Shown here one piece after another: positions 1 to 7,911 of a stretch of 64,000 bases of DNA. Each line of letters opens with the position of its first letter. Within the stretch, counting starts at the first letter, position 1. Under the pieces are notes generated by a model, which saw only the letters and a program-made list of their open reading frames with translations, did no database searches and was not told where the DNA came from. Where the stretch lies: positions 4,929 to 68,928 of the forward strand of contig JAAXHE010000238.1 of the NCBI GenBank assembly GCA_012271065.1. Direction: 5' to 3'. The translations under genes were made by a program, and so were the position numbers. This DNA is from Candidatus Latescibacterota bacterium. GTDB taxonomy: Bacteria > Latescibacterota > UBA2968 > GCA-2709665.

Positions 1-318
1 CATTTCAACGTGGGACATTATTTCAGCTATCGGGAGTCTTTCGCCGCGGGCTTCGGATCATCGAAGCGCTCGTGGGTGAAGGCGGACCTGGCATTGAATC
101 CAACGCGCGCCTGGCGCTTTAATTATTCCGTCAACTTCGATCTGATAGACACCGAGCTTGTTTCCCAGACGCTTTACGTTTACAGGGAACTTCACTGCTG
201 GCGGGCCACGTTCAGCTGGTATCCCACCGGATTCAACAAGGGCTTTCATTTCAAGCTCTACATCAAGGAATTTCCGCAGATAAAAGTCGAACACCGCCGG
301 GGAGGTTACGGGTTGTAG
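1..318 (+). CDS. LptD-like outer-membrane protein, C-terminal fragment
   Basis: The reading frame is open from the first base and stops at 316-318, so only the last 105 residues are present. The end alternates hydrophobic and polar residues as in beta-barrel strands, and contains an HCW...SWYPTG...GFHFKLYIK pattern followed by a PQIKVE stretch. That is the look of the C-terminus of LptD/OstA-like LPS transport barrels in FCB-group bacteria, which insert lipopolysaccharide into the outer membrane. The assignment rests on this short tail only; another large outer-membrane barrel is possible. It is followed 195 bases later by dtd, and the gap shows no convincing gene. Confidence 0.5.
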   Translation, partial: HFNVGHYFSYRESFAAGFGSSKRSWVKADLALNPTRAWRFNYSVNFDLIDTELVSQTLYVYRELHCWRATFSWYPTGFNKGFHFKLYIKEFPQIKVEHRRGGYGL

Positions 319-512
319 AAAGTGACGCGAAGTGACGGTTTCCGGACGCTCCTTGCCGGCGTCCGGCCCCCGGTTCCGCAGCCCGTTGTTTCGCTTGCCT
401 CGCCCTCGAGAATCGGCTAAATTACAGATCGGTATGTTGCATTGCGCCTCATACCGGATTTCTCCAACGCAACCCGCCTTTTGGTGGCGTTCATTGAATT
501 CCAGGAACCAGG

Positions 513-950
513 GTGCGCGCGCTTGTACAACGGGTCAGCCGTTCCGCGGTGTTCATCAACGGGGAACTCACCGCCGAAATCGGCCGGGGGATGCTGATTC
601 TTCTGGGCGTCGGCCGGCGGGACAACCCTGAAAAAATCCGGTACGTGGCCGGCAAAAGCATCCACCTGCGAATATTCGAAGACGAGCAGGGGAAGATGAA
701 CCGTTCCCTCGCTGAAATCGGGGGGCAGGTTCTGGTCGTCTCTCAATTCACGCTCTATGGCGATACCCGAAAGGGCCGTCGTCCAGGCTATTCGGGTGCC
801 GCACCGCCAGAGATGGCCGAGGCGTACTATAACGAGTTCGTGGATGTGCTGCGAAGCCAGGGTGTGTCCGTGCGGACGGGGCAGTTCGGCGCCAATATGC
901 AGGTAGAAATTCACAACGACGGCCCCGTTACCCTGATGGTAGAATCCTAG
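513..950 (+). CDS. dtd: D-aminoacyl-tRNA deacylase
   Basis: 145 residues, the usual length for DTD. The enzyme hydrolyses D-amino acids (and glycine mischarged on tRNA-Ala) from tRNA in the cytoplasm, a proofreading role. Visible signatures are the N-terminal MRALVQRVSRSAV, the central SQFTLYGDTRKGRRP motif (about residues 77-91) that forms part of the active site, and the C-terminal Gly-cisPro motif in NDGPVTLMVES. The start is GTG at 513, preceded by an AGGA-type ribosome site at 503-506; no ATG fits the family N-terminus. It lies 47 bases before maf on the same strand and probably shares its transcript. Confidence 0.95.
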   Translation: MRALVQRVSRSAVFINGELTAEIGRGMLILLGVGRRDNPEKIRYVAGKSIHLRIFEDEQGKMNRSLAEIGGQVLVVSQFTLYGDTRKGRRPGYSGAAPPEMAEAYYNEFVDVLRSQGVSVRTGQFGANMQVEIHNDGPVTLMVES

Positions 951-997
951 CACGCCGCCGTCTCCGCGCCGCCGAATCAGGCAGCACCTTTCCCACC

Positions 998-1603
998 ATG
1001 AAAAAACTCATCCTGGCTTCGGCATCACCGAGGCGGTCCGACCTGTTGCGCCTGCTCGGCCTATCCTTCGACGTTGTGCCGAGCCATGTTTCGGAAGCTC
1101 TGGACAGATCGATTCCACCCGCAGACTACGTGCGCGAGATTTCCGGCCGAAAGGCGCGGGCGGTTGCCGCGAGGTTCAACGGCGAAATTGTGATTGGCGC
1201 GGATACCGTGGTCGTGCTGGACGGCGACATTCTGGAGAAGCCCGCTGGTGAAGACGAGGCAATTCGAATGCTGAGCAGACTCTCGGGAAAAACGCACCGG
1301 GTGTATACCGGCCTGACATTGATCGACTCCGGGTGCGGACGCACGCTTCGGGACGTGGCTGTGACGGACGTCGTTTTGAGAACGCTCACGCCGGAAGAAA
1401 TCAAGCTTTATGTGCAGTCGGGCGAGCCTATGGACAAGGCGGGCGCTTATGCGGTTCAGGGCAGGGCGGCCGCGTTCGTCCAGTCCATTTCCGGATGTTT
1501 CTACAACGTCGTGGGGTTGCCGATTTCACTCTTCTGCTCACTCCTCGAACGCCTGGTGGGGGAGTCGTCGTTGATCTATGCCGCCGGGCATTGCAAGGAC
1601 TGA
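998..1603 (+). CDS. maf: Maf family nucleoside triphosphate pyrophosphatase
   Basis: 201 residues, close to the family norm. Maf proteins hydrolyse dTTP/UTP or modified nucleotides to the monophosphate and pyrophosphate, and have been linked to house-cleaning and septum inhibition. The sequence shows ASASPRR at residues 7-13 (phosphate-binding loop), GADTVV near residue 68, SGKTHRVYTG, GEPMDKAGAYAVQG and SGCFYNVVGLP, all in family order. The EPMDKAGAY motif favours the dTTP/UTP-acting YhdE-type subgroup over the YceF type; that specificity is inferred. It ends 14 bases before the RodZ-like gene. Confidence 0.93.
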   Translation: MKKLILASASPRRSDLLRLLGLSFDVVPSHVSEALDRSIPPADYVREISGRKARAVAARFNGEIVIGADTVVVLDGDILEKPAGEDEAIRMLSRLSGKTHRVYTGLTLIDSGCGRTLRDVAVTDVVLRTLTPEEIKLYVQSGEPMDKAGAYAVQGRAAAFVQSISGCFYNVVGLPISLFCSLLERLVGESSLIYAAGHCKD

Positions 1604-1617
1604 TTCGGGAGCCTTTA

Positions 1618-2520
1618 ATGCGGGAATTCGCATCAGAGTTACGGGCACAACGTGAATCCAGCGGAATGTCTTTCGAGGAATTGTTCGAACGGACGCGGAT
1701 CAACTCCGAGTATCTCCGCGCGATCGAATCCGGCAACTACGACATCCTTCCTGAAATCTACGTTCGCCTGTTTGTCAAGAAATACGCGCAGGAAGTCGGC
1801 CTGGATGTCGAGGAGACGCTGGCCAAGTACGAAAAAAACAGCCCCTTGAAGGAAACCACTCAGGTCGTTGCAAGCAGGGTGCGCGAACGATCGCTGCCGA
1901 TGGGCCGGATTCTGGGGATTTTATGCGTCCTGGCGCTTATTGCCGTTATCGCCGGGGTGTTCCTGCGGCGTGACTCGACGTCTGTTGCCCCGGTATCGAC
2001 TGAGGCGCCCGAGTCGGACAACGCGGTTCGATCGGCGGACTCCGGTCCGGAGCATTCTACAACGTCGGTCCCCGAGATCCCTCCTGCCGCACCCGAAGGA
2101 CCCTTCGAGACAGCGGCGGCCGACTCCCCGCTTACTGCGTCCGGTGAACCGGACAACGCCGTAGACCGGTCGCCGAGCGAGCGGGTGGTGTCGTCCTATT
2201 CGCTTCCGCAGCAGTACTCTGGCATACGGGAAGACGAAATAATACTTACCGTTGGTGCATTGCTGGACACCCGGTTGCTTGTTTCCACCGACGGCGATTC
2301 AACCATCGAATACCACCTGCCTGCCGGCATACAGCGGCAGTGGACCGCCCTCGATCGGTTCCGCGTGGAAATCGAAGATCCTGCCGCAGTCTCCATGTCT
2401 CTGCAGAACAAGCCTGTTTCCCTCCCTACCAAACACGGCCGGAAACACAGCCTGTTCATCTCCCGATCCAATGTCTGGGTTGAAGAGATTGAATCCGCAG
2501 CGCCGCCACCCGTGCGTTAA
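1618..2520 (+). CDS. RodZ-like helix-turn-helix membrane protein
   Basis: 300 residues from the ATG at 1618. The frame is open further upstream (to 1333) inside maf, but homology begins at MREFASELRAQRESSG. Residues about 4-70 form a Cro/CI-type helix-turn-helix domain as in RodZ. A single membrane segment follows at about 97-117 (ILGILCVLALIAVIAGVF), then a Ser/Pro/Glu-rich linker and a C-terminal beta-rich DUF4115-type domain (about 215-290). RodZ ties MreB to the cell-wall elongation machinery at the inner membrane. FCB genomes often have such a protein without a proven role in shape, so a generic HTH/DUF4115 protein is the cautious name. Confidence 0.82.
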   Translation: MREFASELRAQRESSGMSFEELFERTRINSEYLRAIESGNYDILPEIYVRLFVKKYAQEVGLDVEETLAKYEKNSPLKETTQVVASRVRERSLPMGRILGILCVLALIAVIAGVFLRRDSTSVAPVSTEAPESDNAVRSADSGPEHSTTSVPEIPPAAPEGPFETAAADSPLTASGEPDNAVDRSPSERVVSSYSLPQQYSGIREDEIILTVGALLDTRLLVSTDGDSTIEYHLPAGIQRQWTALDRFRVEIEDPAAVSMSLQNKPVSLPTKHGRKHSLFISRSNVWVEEIESAAPPPVR

Positions 2521-2526
2521 TCCGCA

Positions 2527-4953
2527 ATGGATTTCAACTACGCACAAATTGTCCCCCTCGCCACGCCAATCGACCGGGAAATGACCTATCTGGTTCCCGA
2601 CGACCTGAAGCGCCGGATTCACATTGGAAGCAGGGTACTCGTTCCGCTGGGTCCCAGGTGGACAACCGGCATCGTCGTCGGTTTCCAGGACCGGACCGAC
2701 CTGGAAAGGGTCAAGTCGATCGGCATCCTGCTTGACTCCTACGCCGTCGTCTCACCAGACGTCCTCGATCTTTGCCGATGGATGGCGGGCTACTATGTCT
2801 GTACGCTGTCCGAAGTGCTGACGGCCGCGCTTCCCGCCGGTATCCATACACACAGCGGACAGCGCATTGCCGTTACCACCATCAACGGCGCTGGTCCCGG
2901 TCCGATTACCCCCTTTCAACAGCAGGTTCTGGACCACCTGAAGACGCGCGGCCCGGCCAGCCTCAGCCAACTGCAGCGGCGACTGCGCAAGAACGGTGTC
3001 CGCAGTGCCGTATACGCGTTGGTTCGAAGGGGTTTGCTGACAACCTGTCAGACCATCGAAGACCCCCGTGTCAAGCCCCTGCAGGAGCGTATGGTTCAAC
3101 TGGTACCCGATGCGCGTTGGTTCGAAGTGGAATACCCCGCACTGGAACGTCGGGCGCCCCGGCAGGCGGAATGTCTCAGGCGCCTTCGCGCCGCCGGCGG
3201 CGTCATGCCTGGCGCGGCATTGAACCGCTCGGGGATCGGATACGGCATCATCAGAGCGCTGGAGGGGCGACGACTGGTTCGTATCTACCACCGGGAGGTG
3301 CGCAGGGATCCTTACGCGGAAGTGGAACCCACCGAGCCCGAGCGACTCACGCTCACCGACCATCAACGGAAAGCCCTGGAGAGAATCGGGGATTCGCTCA
3401 ACCCACCCAGGTTCAATTCCTTTCTTCTGCACGGGGTTACGGGGAGCGGCAAGACGCTGGTCTACATCCGGGCTGTCGACCGCGTTCTGAAATACGGTCT
3501 TGGCGCGCTGATTCTGGTACCGGAGATTTCGCTCACGCCGCAAACAGTACGCCGCTTCAGGTCCCATTTCGGCAACCGGGTCGCCGTCATTCACAGCGCA
3601 CTATCTGAACGCGAGCGCTACGATGCATGGCGGGACGTCCGCGAGGGCCGGCGGACCATTGTCATCGGCGCTCGTTCCGCAGTGTTTGCGCCCGTATCCA
3701 ACCTGGGCCTGATCGTTGTGGACGAGGAACACGACAGCGCATACAAACAGTCGGATCCGGCACCCCGGTACAACGCGCGGGATGTCTCGGTGATGCGCGC
3801 TAAAATGGAGAATATTCCCATCGTTCTTGGCTCGGCGACGCCAGCGCTCGAGTCTTTTCACAACGTCGACACGGAAAAATCGCATCTGCTCTCACTGCCG
3901 GAACGGATCGACTCCCGCCCGCTGCCAGAAGTCACCCTGGTGGATATGAGGAAAGAGAGCGGGCTGTTCTCGGGTATTTTGCGGGAAAAACTGAAGGACC
4001 GTCTTGAAAAAGAGGAGCGCGTTATCCTGCTGCAAAACCGCAGAGGCTATGCGCCGTTCGCGCAGTGTACGGATTGCGGTGAGAGTGTACAATGCCCGAA
4101 TTGCCGGGTCACGCTTACATACCACGCCCAGGGTCGGCGGATGGTGTGCCACTACTGCGCATTTCAAACACCGGCGCCATCCGTATGCCGAGCCTGTGAG
4201 GGAACCAATCTCAAGCTGCTCGGTGTGGGCACGCAACGCGTGGAAGAAGCCCTCAAAGAACAATTCTCCGGGATGCGCCTGCTACGCATGGACGTCGACA
4301 CCACCCGCAGAAAAGGAGCGCACGACCGGATCCTCGAATCCTTCAGGAAAGGGCATGCGGACGTTCTGCTGGGCACGCAGATGGTTGCCAAAGGCCTGGA
4401 TTTTCCAGGGGTAACCCTTGTGGGCGTCATTTCGGCCGACACCGGCATTCATCTCCCGGACTTCAGAGCAGGAGAACGCACGTTTCAGTTGCTTACGCAG
4501 GTGAGCGGCCGGGCCGGACGCGGACATGCTCCCGGCGAGGTCGTCATACAGACCCACCTGCCGCAAGGCGAAGCCGTACGGTGCGCCCGTCAGCACGACT
4601 TTCACAGATTTGCCGAACTTGAACTCGAAGGACGCCGCAGCGTGCTGTATCCGCCGTTCGGCCGTATGGCCCTGCTTCTCTTTAAAGGAAAACATGAACA
4701 TGATGTTGCCCGTACCGCCGGTCTGTGCGCCGAGACCCTGCGCGCAATGGCGCTGCCGCACGTTGACGTCATGGGTCCCGTGGAGGCGCCGCTTGCCCGT
4801 ATCCGCAGGAGCTTCAGGTGGCAGGTCGTGCTCAAGACGCCTTCTTCCAGACACCTGAACGTCCTCGCCCGACGCGCTGTGCGGGAATACGGCCGAAACC
4901 GCCGCGCCGCCGTAACGCTGGACGTGGACATCGATCCGGTCTCCATGCTGTAG
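2527..4953 (+). CDS. priA: Primosomal protein N' (replication restart helicase)
   Basis: 808 residues, near the family size. PriA recognises stalled forks and D-loops, unwinds DNA 3'-5' and reloads the replicative helicase. The N-terminal DNA-binding and winged-helix regions are followed by Walker A GVTGSGKT (303-310), DEEH (399-402), a zinc-binding insertion with eight cysteines (C514, C517, C523, C526, C541, C544, C554, C557) and GTQMVAKGLDFPG with VSGRAGR in the second helicase lobe. All expected catalytic and zinc residues are present. It starts 6 bases after the RodZ-like stop, so the two are probably cotranscribed. Confidence 0.97.
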   Translation: MDFNYAQIVPLATPIDREMTYLVPDDLKRRIHIGSRVLVPLGPRWTTGIVVGFQDRTDLERVKSIGILLDSYAVVSPDVLDLCRWMAGYYVCTLSEVLTAALPAGIHTHSGQRIAVTTINGAGPGPITPFQQQVLDHLKTRGPASLSQLQRRLRKNGVRSAVYALVRRGLLTTCQTIEDPRVKPLQERMVQLVPDARWFEVEYPALERRAPRQAECLRRLRAAGGVMPGAALNRSGIGYGIIRALEGRRLVRIYHREVRRDPYAEVEPTEPERLTLTDHQRKALERIGDSLNPPRFNSFLLHGVTGSGKTLVYIRAVDRVLKYGLGALILVPEISLTPQTVRRFRSHFGNRVAVIHSALSERERYDAWRDVREGRRTIVIGARSAVFAPVSNLGLIVVDEEHDSAYKQSDPAPRYNARDVSVMRAKMENIPIVLGSATPALESFHNVDTEKSHLLSLPERIDSRPLPEVTLVDMRKESGLFSGILREKLKDRLEKEERVILLQNRRGYAPFAQCTDCGESVQCPNCRVTLTYHAQGRRMVCHYCAFQTPAPSVCRACEGTNLKLLGVGTQRVEEALKEQFSGMRLLRMDVDTTRRKGAHDRILESFRKGHADVLLGTQMVAKGLDFPGVTLVGVISADTGIHLPDFRAGERTFQLLTQVSGRAGRGHAPGEVVIQTHLPQGEAVRCARQHDFHRFAELELEGRRSVLYPPFGRMALLLFKGKHEHDVARTAGLCAETLRAMALPHVDVMGPVEAPLARIRRSFRWQVVLKTPSSRHLNVLARRAVREYGRNRRAAVTLDVDIDPVSML

Positions 4954-5035
4954 ACCTCCCATCCAATCGACTCAGTACCAGTTTGGCGGGGCCGGGATAA
5001 CACAGGCATTCTCGAGATGCCGGAAAGAGCCGGCG

Positions 5036-6586
5036 TTGCCTGGGCCCACGAAGAAGGATGGCCGCGAATTATCCATGCGCTTCCGACACGTCAAATCGCT
5101 CACAAAACATACTGCCGTATACGGGATGGGCGACCTGCTCGGAAAGGCGACGGGCGTCCTTCTGGTGCCGGTATACGCGCGCCTGCTGACGCCATCCGAA
5201 AATGGCGACATGGCCCTCGCGTATGCGTTTGTCAGTTTCAGTGTTCTCCTGTACGCCCTGGGTCTGAACCATGCGCTCGTCCGCCATCTCTCTGTCGAGC
5301 GCGGCGACGAAGGCACACGCCTCAAGTTCAGCACGGCATACTGGACACTAATGGCAGTCGGCGTCCTGCTTTCTTTACTGGTATGGAATTCTGCGGCGCG
5401 CCTTGCCATCGTTTTTCTCAATTCCGCATCCTACGCCGACATCTTCCAGGTCGTCGCTGTCATTCTCCTGCTGGACACCCTGTCCGAGCCCTTTTTTACG
5501 CTGTGCAGAGTGCGGCAACGATCGGGAACCTACGCGTCTGTACGGTTCGTTCAGCACACACTGCAGCTTGGCCTGACCGTTTACCTGATCGTCTGGGAAG
5601 GTAACGGGGTACGCGCCATATTCTGGAGCAATCTGGTCAGTTCAGCCTTTGCCTTTCTCGCGCTTTGCCCAACCGGGTTCCGGGTCCTCCGGCCCGTCTA
5701 TTCGACATCGATCCTGCGCGAGCTTCTGCGCTTTGGTCTGCCCTTTGTACCCTCGGCTGCGGCACTGCTTCTGATAAACCTGTCCGACCGGTTGCTGCTG
5801 AAGTTCTTCCTGGGAAAGGACCCCGTCGGGGTCCTTCAGATCCTCTTCCGGTTCTGCCTCCCCATGCAGATGCTTACGCGTGTTTTTCGCTCCGCGTGGG
5901 CGCCGGGCGTCCTGGCCATTCCGGACAGAGCCGAGGCCCGTACCGTTGTCGCCCGGATGACAACCTACTTCGCGGCGGGAGCAACCCTGCTGCTTCTGGT
6001 GCTGTCCACCTTCGCACGCGATCTCATTCTGCTGGGCTGCGGAAGCAATGCCGCTGAATACCTGCCGGCTCAGGGTGTCATTCCCATTGTAACCCTTGCA
6101 TTCCTGTTATCCGGCCTGTACATTATATTGACAGCCGGCGTATACGCGGAGGGCCGTTCACGCATGCTTCCGCTTGTCGTGGGCGTGGGCGCGGCCGTCA
6201 ATGTGGGATTCAACCTCCTGCTCATCCCGCGTATGGGCGTGCATGGCGCCGCCTGGAGTACGCTGGCCGCATACGGCGTCATGGTTGTTTTTCTGTATCT
6301 CCACACAAAGCGATTCTACCCGGTCGCCTACGAGTACGCCAGGCTCGCGAAGGTCGCCATCGCCGGCGGTATCGTATTTATCGGCGTATCCGGATTTGTG
6401 CCCGATGCCAGTCCGTCCGGCATCATCACACGGTGTATTCTGTTGCTGGCTTATCCATTTATCCTGTGGGGATGGAACTTCCTTGAATCCGGAGAGTGGC
6501 AGGAGATCCGGCAACTCTTCCGGCTGCAGAGGCGGGCGGGTGTAGAAGCTGATGAATCATCGGCGGACAGGACCGAAGTTCCCTGA
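5036..6586 (+). CDS. Polysaccharide biosynthesis flippase (Wzx/MOP superfamily)
   Basis: 516 residues from TTG 5036, which has GGAAAGAG at 5022-5029; the ATG at 5075 (MRFRHVKSLTKHTAVYG) is the alternative and gives 503 residues. The protein is almost entirely hydrophobic, with about 12-14 predicted membrane helices. It begins with the TAVYGMGDLLGKATGVLLVPVYAR pattern that opens MOP-superfamily lipid-linked oligosaccharide flippases. It would move undecaprenyl-linked sugar units across the inner membrane. The substrate cannot be read from sequence, and no glycosyltransferases are adjacent. The C-terminal tail is polar and cytoplasmic. MurJ is less likely because its characteristic motifs are not evident. 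Confidence 0.85.
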   Translation: MPGPTKKDGRELSMRFRHVKSLTKHTAVYGMGDLLGKATGVLLVPVYARLLTPSENGDMALAYAFVSFSVLLYALGLNHALVRHLSVERGDEGTRLKFSTAYWTLMAVGVLLSLLVWNSAARLAIVFLNSASYADIFQVVAVILLLDTLSEPFFTLCRVRQRSGTYASVRFVQHTLQLGLTVYLIVWEGNGVRAIFWSNLVSSAFAFLALCPTGFRVLRPVYSTSILRELLRFGLPFVPSAAALLLINLSDRLLLKFFLGKDPVGVLQILFRFCLPMQMLTRVFRSAWAPGVLAIPDRAEARTVVARMTTYFAAGATLLLLVLSTFARDLILLGCGSNAAEYLPAQGVIPIVTLAFLLSGLYIILTAGVYAEGRSRMLPLVVGVGAAVNVGFNLLLIPRMGVHGAAWSTLAAYGVMVVFLYLHTKRFYPVAYEYARLAKVAIAGGIVFIGVSGFVPDASPSGIITRCILLLAYPFILWGWNFLESGEWQEIRQLFRLQRRAGVEADESSADRTEVP

Positions 6587-6603
6587 TTTCAACTCTGCGA
6601 CAG

Positions 6604-6969
6604 ATGGAATACAAAACGTACATGAAGCTGCCGTACAAGGCACGACAGGCCGCGGGGAAAGTTCGTCGCTTCTTCCTGGCTCACTTTCGGAAGTCCTATG
6701 TTGCCGAGCAGGCAACGCTGCTTGCGGGTGAATGCAACCGGTGCGGAAACTGCTGCGAGATCCTTTTCAAGTGTCCCTTCCTGGTCAAACAGGACGATGG
6801 ATTCTCCGTCTGCAGCATCTACGAGAACCGGCCGCTCCAGTGCAACGCGTTTCCGATCGACGAGAGATGCCTTGCAGATGTGAAGTTCGAATGCACGTTC
6901 AGCTTCGAAAAGAGCCCCGCGCCTGAACCGGACCGGTCGAAACCACTGCTTCAGATCGGATCCCATTGA
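6604..6969 (+). CDS. YkgJ-type cysteine-cluster protein
   Basis: 121 residues with nine cysteines: C44, C47, C50, C51, C57, C70, C80, C89 and C97. The CNRCGNCC core is the CxxCxxCC motif of the YkgJ family, proposed to bind zinc or an iron-sulfur cluster; the biochemical role of the family is not settled. The basic N-terminus (about 30 residues) precedes the metal-binding part. It sits 17 bases after the flippase gene on the same strand, so cotranscription is likely, but nothing in the context explains its job. Confidence 0.85.
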   Translation: MEYKTYMKLPYKARQAAGKVRRFFLAHFRKSYVAEQATLLAGECNRCGNCCEILFKCPFLVKQDDGFSVCSIYENRPLQCNAFPIDERCLADVKFECTFSFEKSPAPEPDRSKPLLQIGSH

Positions 6970-7138
6970 CCGGAATCCCGGAACTTCCGTTATCGCGTCC
7001 CGTCTCATAGATATATCACCATTCATCCGGTCCCGCCGCGTTGCTTGCGCTGCTTGCGTTGCGCTTGTCGAAACGGCTTGTCGAAGTGCCCGCGTACGGT
7101 CCGGGCTTCACCGATTCGGGAGGCTGTGCTCACGAGAG

Positions 7139-7858
7139 ATGGACACGGAAGCAAAGCTCAAAGACGGCGCCGGACGATACGCCCGAAAGGGCGTGAGCTG
7201 CGCTCTTTTCTGCCTTCTGACAGTTGGCGCCGCCCGCTGCCCGGCACAACTTCTGGATCCGCCCGCATCATTCACGATGGCGAGGCTTAAATTCGGCGGC
7301 GGCGGAGACTGGTACAACGGGCCCACCGAGATTCCCAACCTTCTGGCCTTTATCCAAAGTCGAACGACGATCCGCACAGCCGAACGGGAAGCCAGAATCG
7401 AAATCATGGATGAGGACCTTTTCGCCTATCCCGTTCTGTACCTCACCGGTCACGGAAATATCCGATTTACGGAAGATGAGGTCGTACGCCTTCGCACGTA
7501 CCTGGAACACGGAGGCTTTCTCTTTGCCAACGACGACTACGGACTCGATAAAGCCTTTCGCCGTGAAATAACCAGAACCTTCCCCGATAAAGAACTGGTT
7601 GAATTGCCGCCTTCATTCGGCATCTTTCAACACCCCTTCCCGTTTCCGGACGGCCTGCCCAAAATCCACGAACACGACGGCAAACGACCGCAGGCTTTTG
7701 GCATTTTTCACGAGGGGCGGCTTGTGGTGTTCTACAATTACGAGTCCGACCTGGGGGACGGTTGGAACGATGCCGCTGTACACAATGATCCGCCCGAGAA
7801 ACGGGATGCCGCCCTGAAGATGGGGACGAACGTCGTTATCTGGGCGCTCACGCACTGA
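7139..7858 (+). CDS. DUF4159 domain protein, exported
   Basis: 239 residues. After a basic N-terminus (about 1-20) comes a hydrophobic stretch with a likely signal-peptidase site around residue 37 (AARCPA). The rest matches DUF4159: FGGGGDWYNG, a central PVLYLTGHGNI segment, GGFLFANDDYG and HNDPPEKRDAALKMGTN near the end. The domain resembles glutamine-amidotransferase-like folds and is found in many FCB and planctomycete gene blocks with DUF4175, MoxR and DUF58. No enzymatic activity is established. It is the first gene of such a block here (7139-16424), all on the same strand. Confidence 0.85.
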   Translation: MDTEAKLKDGAGRYARKGVSCALFCLLTVGAARCPAQLLDPPASFTMARLKFGGGGDWYNGPTEIPNLLAFIQSRTTIRTAEREARIEIMDEDLFAYPVLYLTGHGNIRFTEDEVVRLRTYLEHGGFLFANDDYGLDKAFRREITRTFPDKELVELPPSFGIFQHPFPFPDGLPKIHEHDGKRPQAFGIFHEGRLVVFYNYESDLGDGWNDAAVHNDPPEKRDAALKMGTNVVIWALTH

Positions 7859-7911
7859 CCGTGCGGCGGTAGCGGTGTAAACGCGCCTCCGAACTTGCGT
7901 TTCCCTCAACT

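Noticed and set aside
7040..7090. GTTGCTTGCG / CTTGTCGAA short repeats before DUF4159
   Set aside because: Imperfect, few copies, no clear function; a similar GTCGAAGG motif near 31885 is also isolated.
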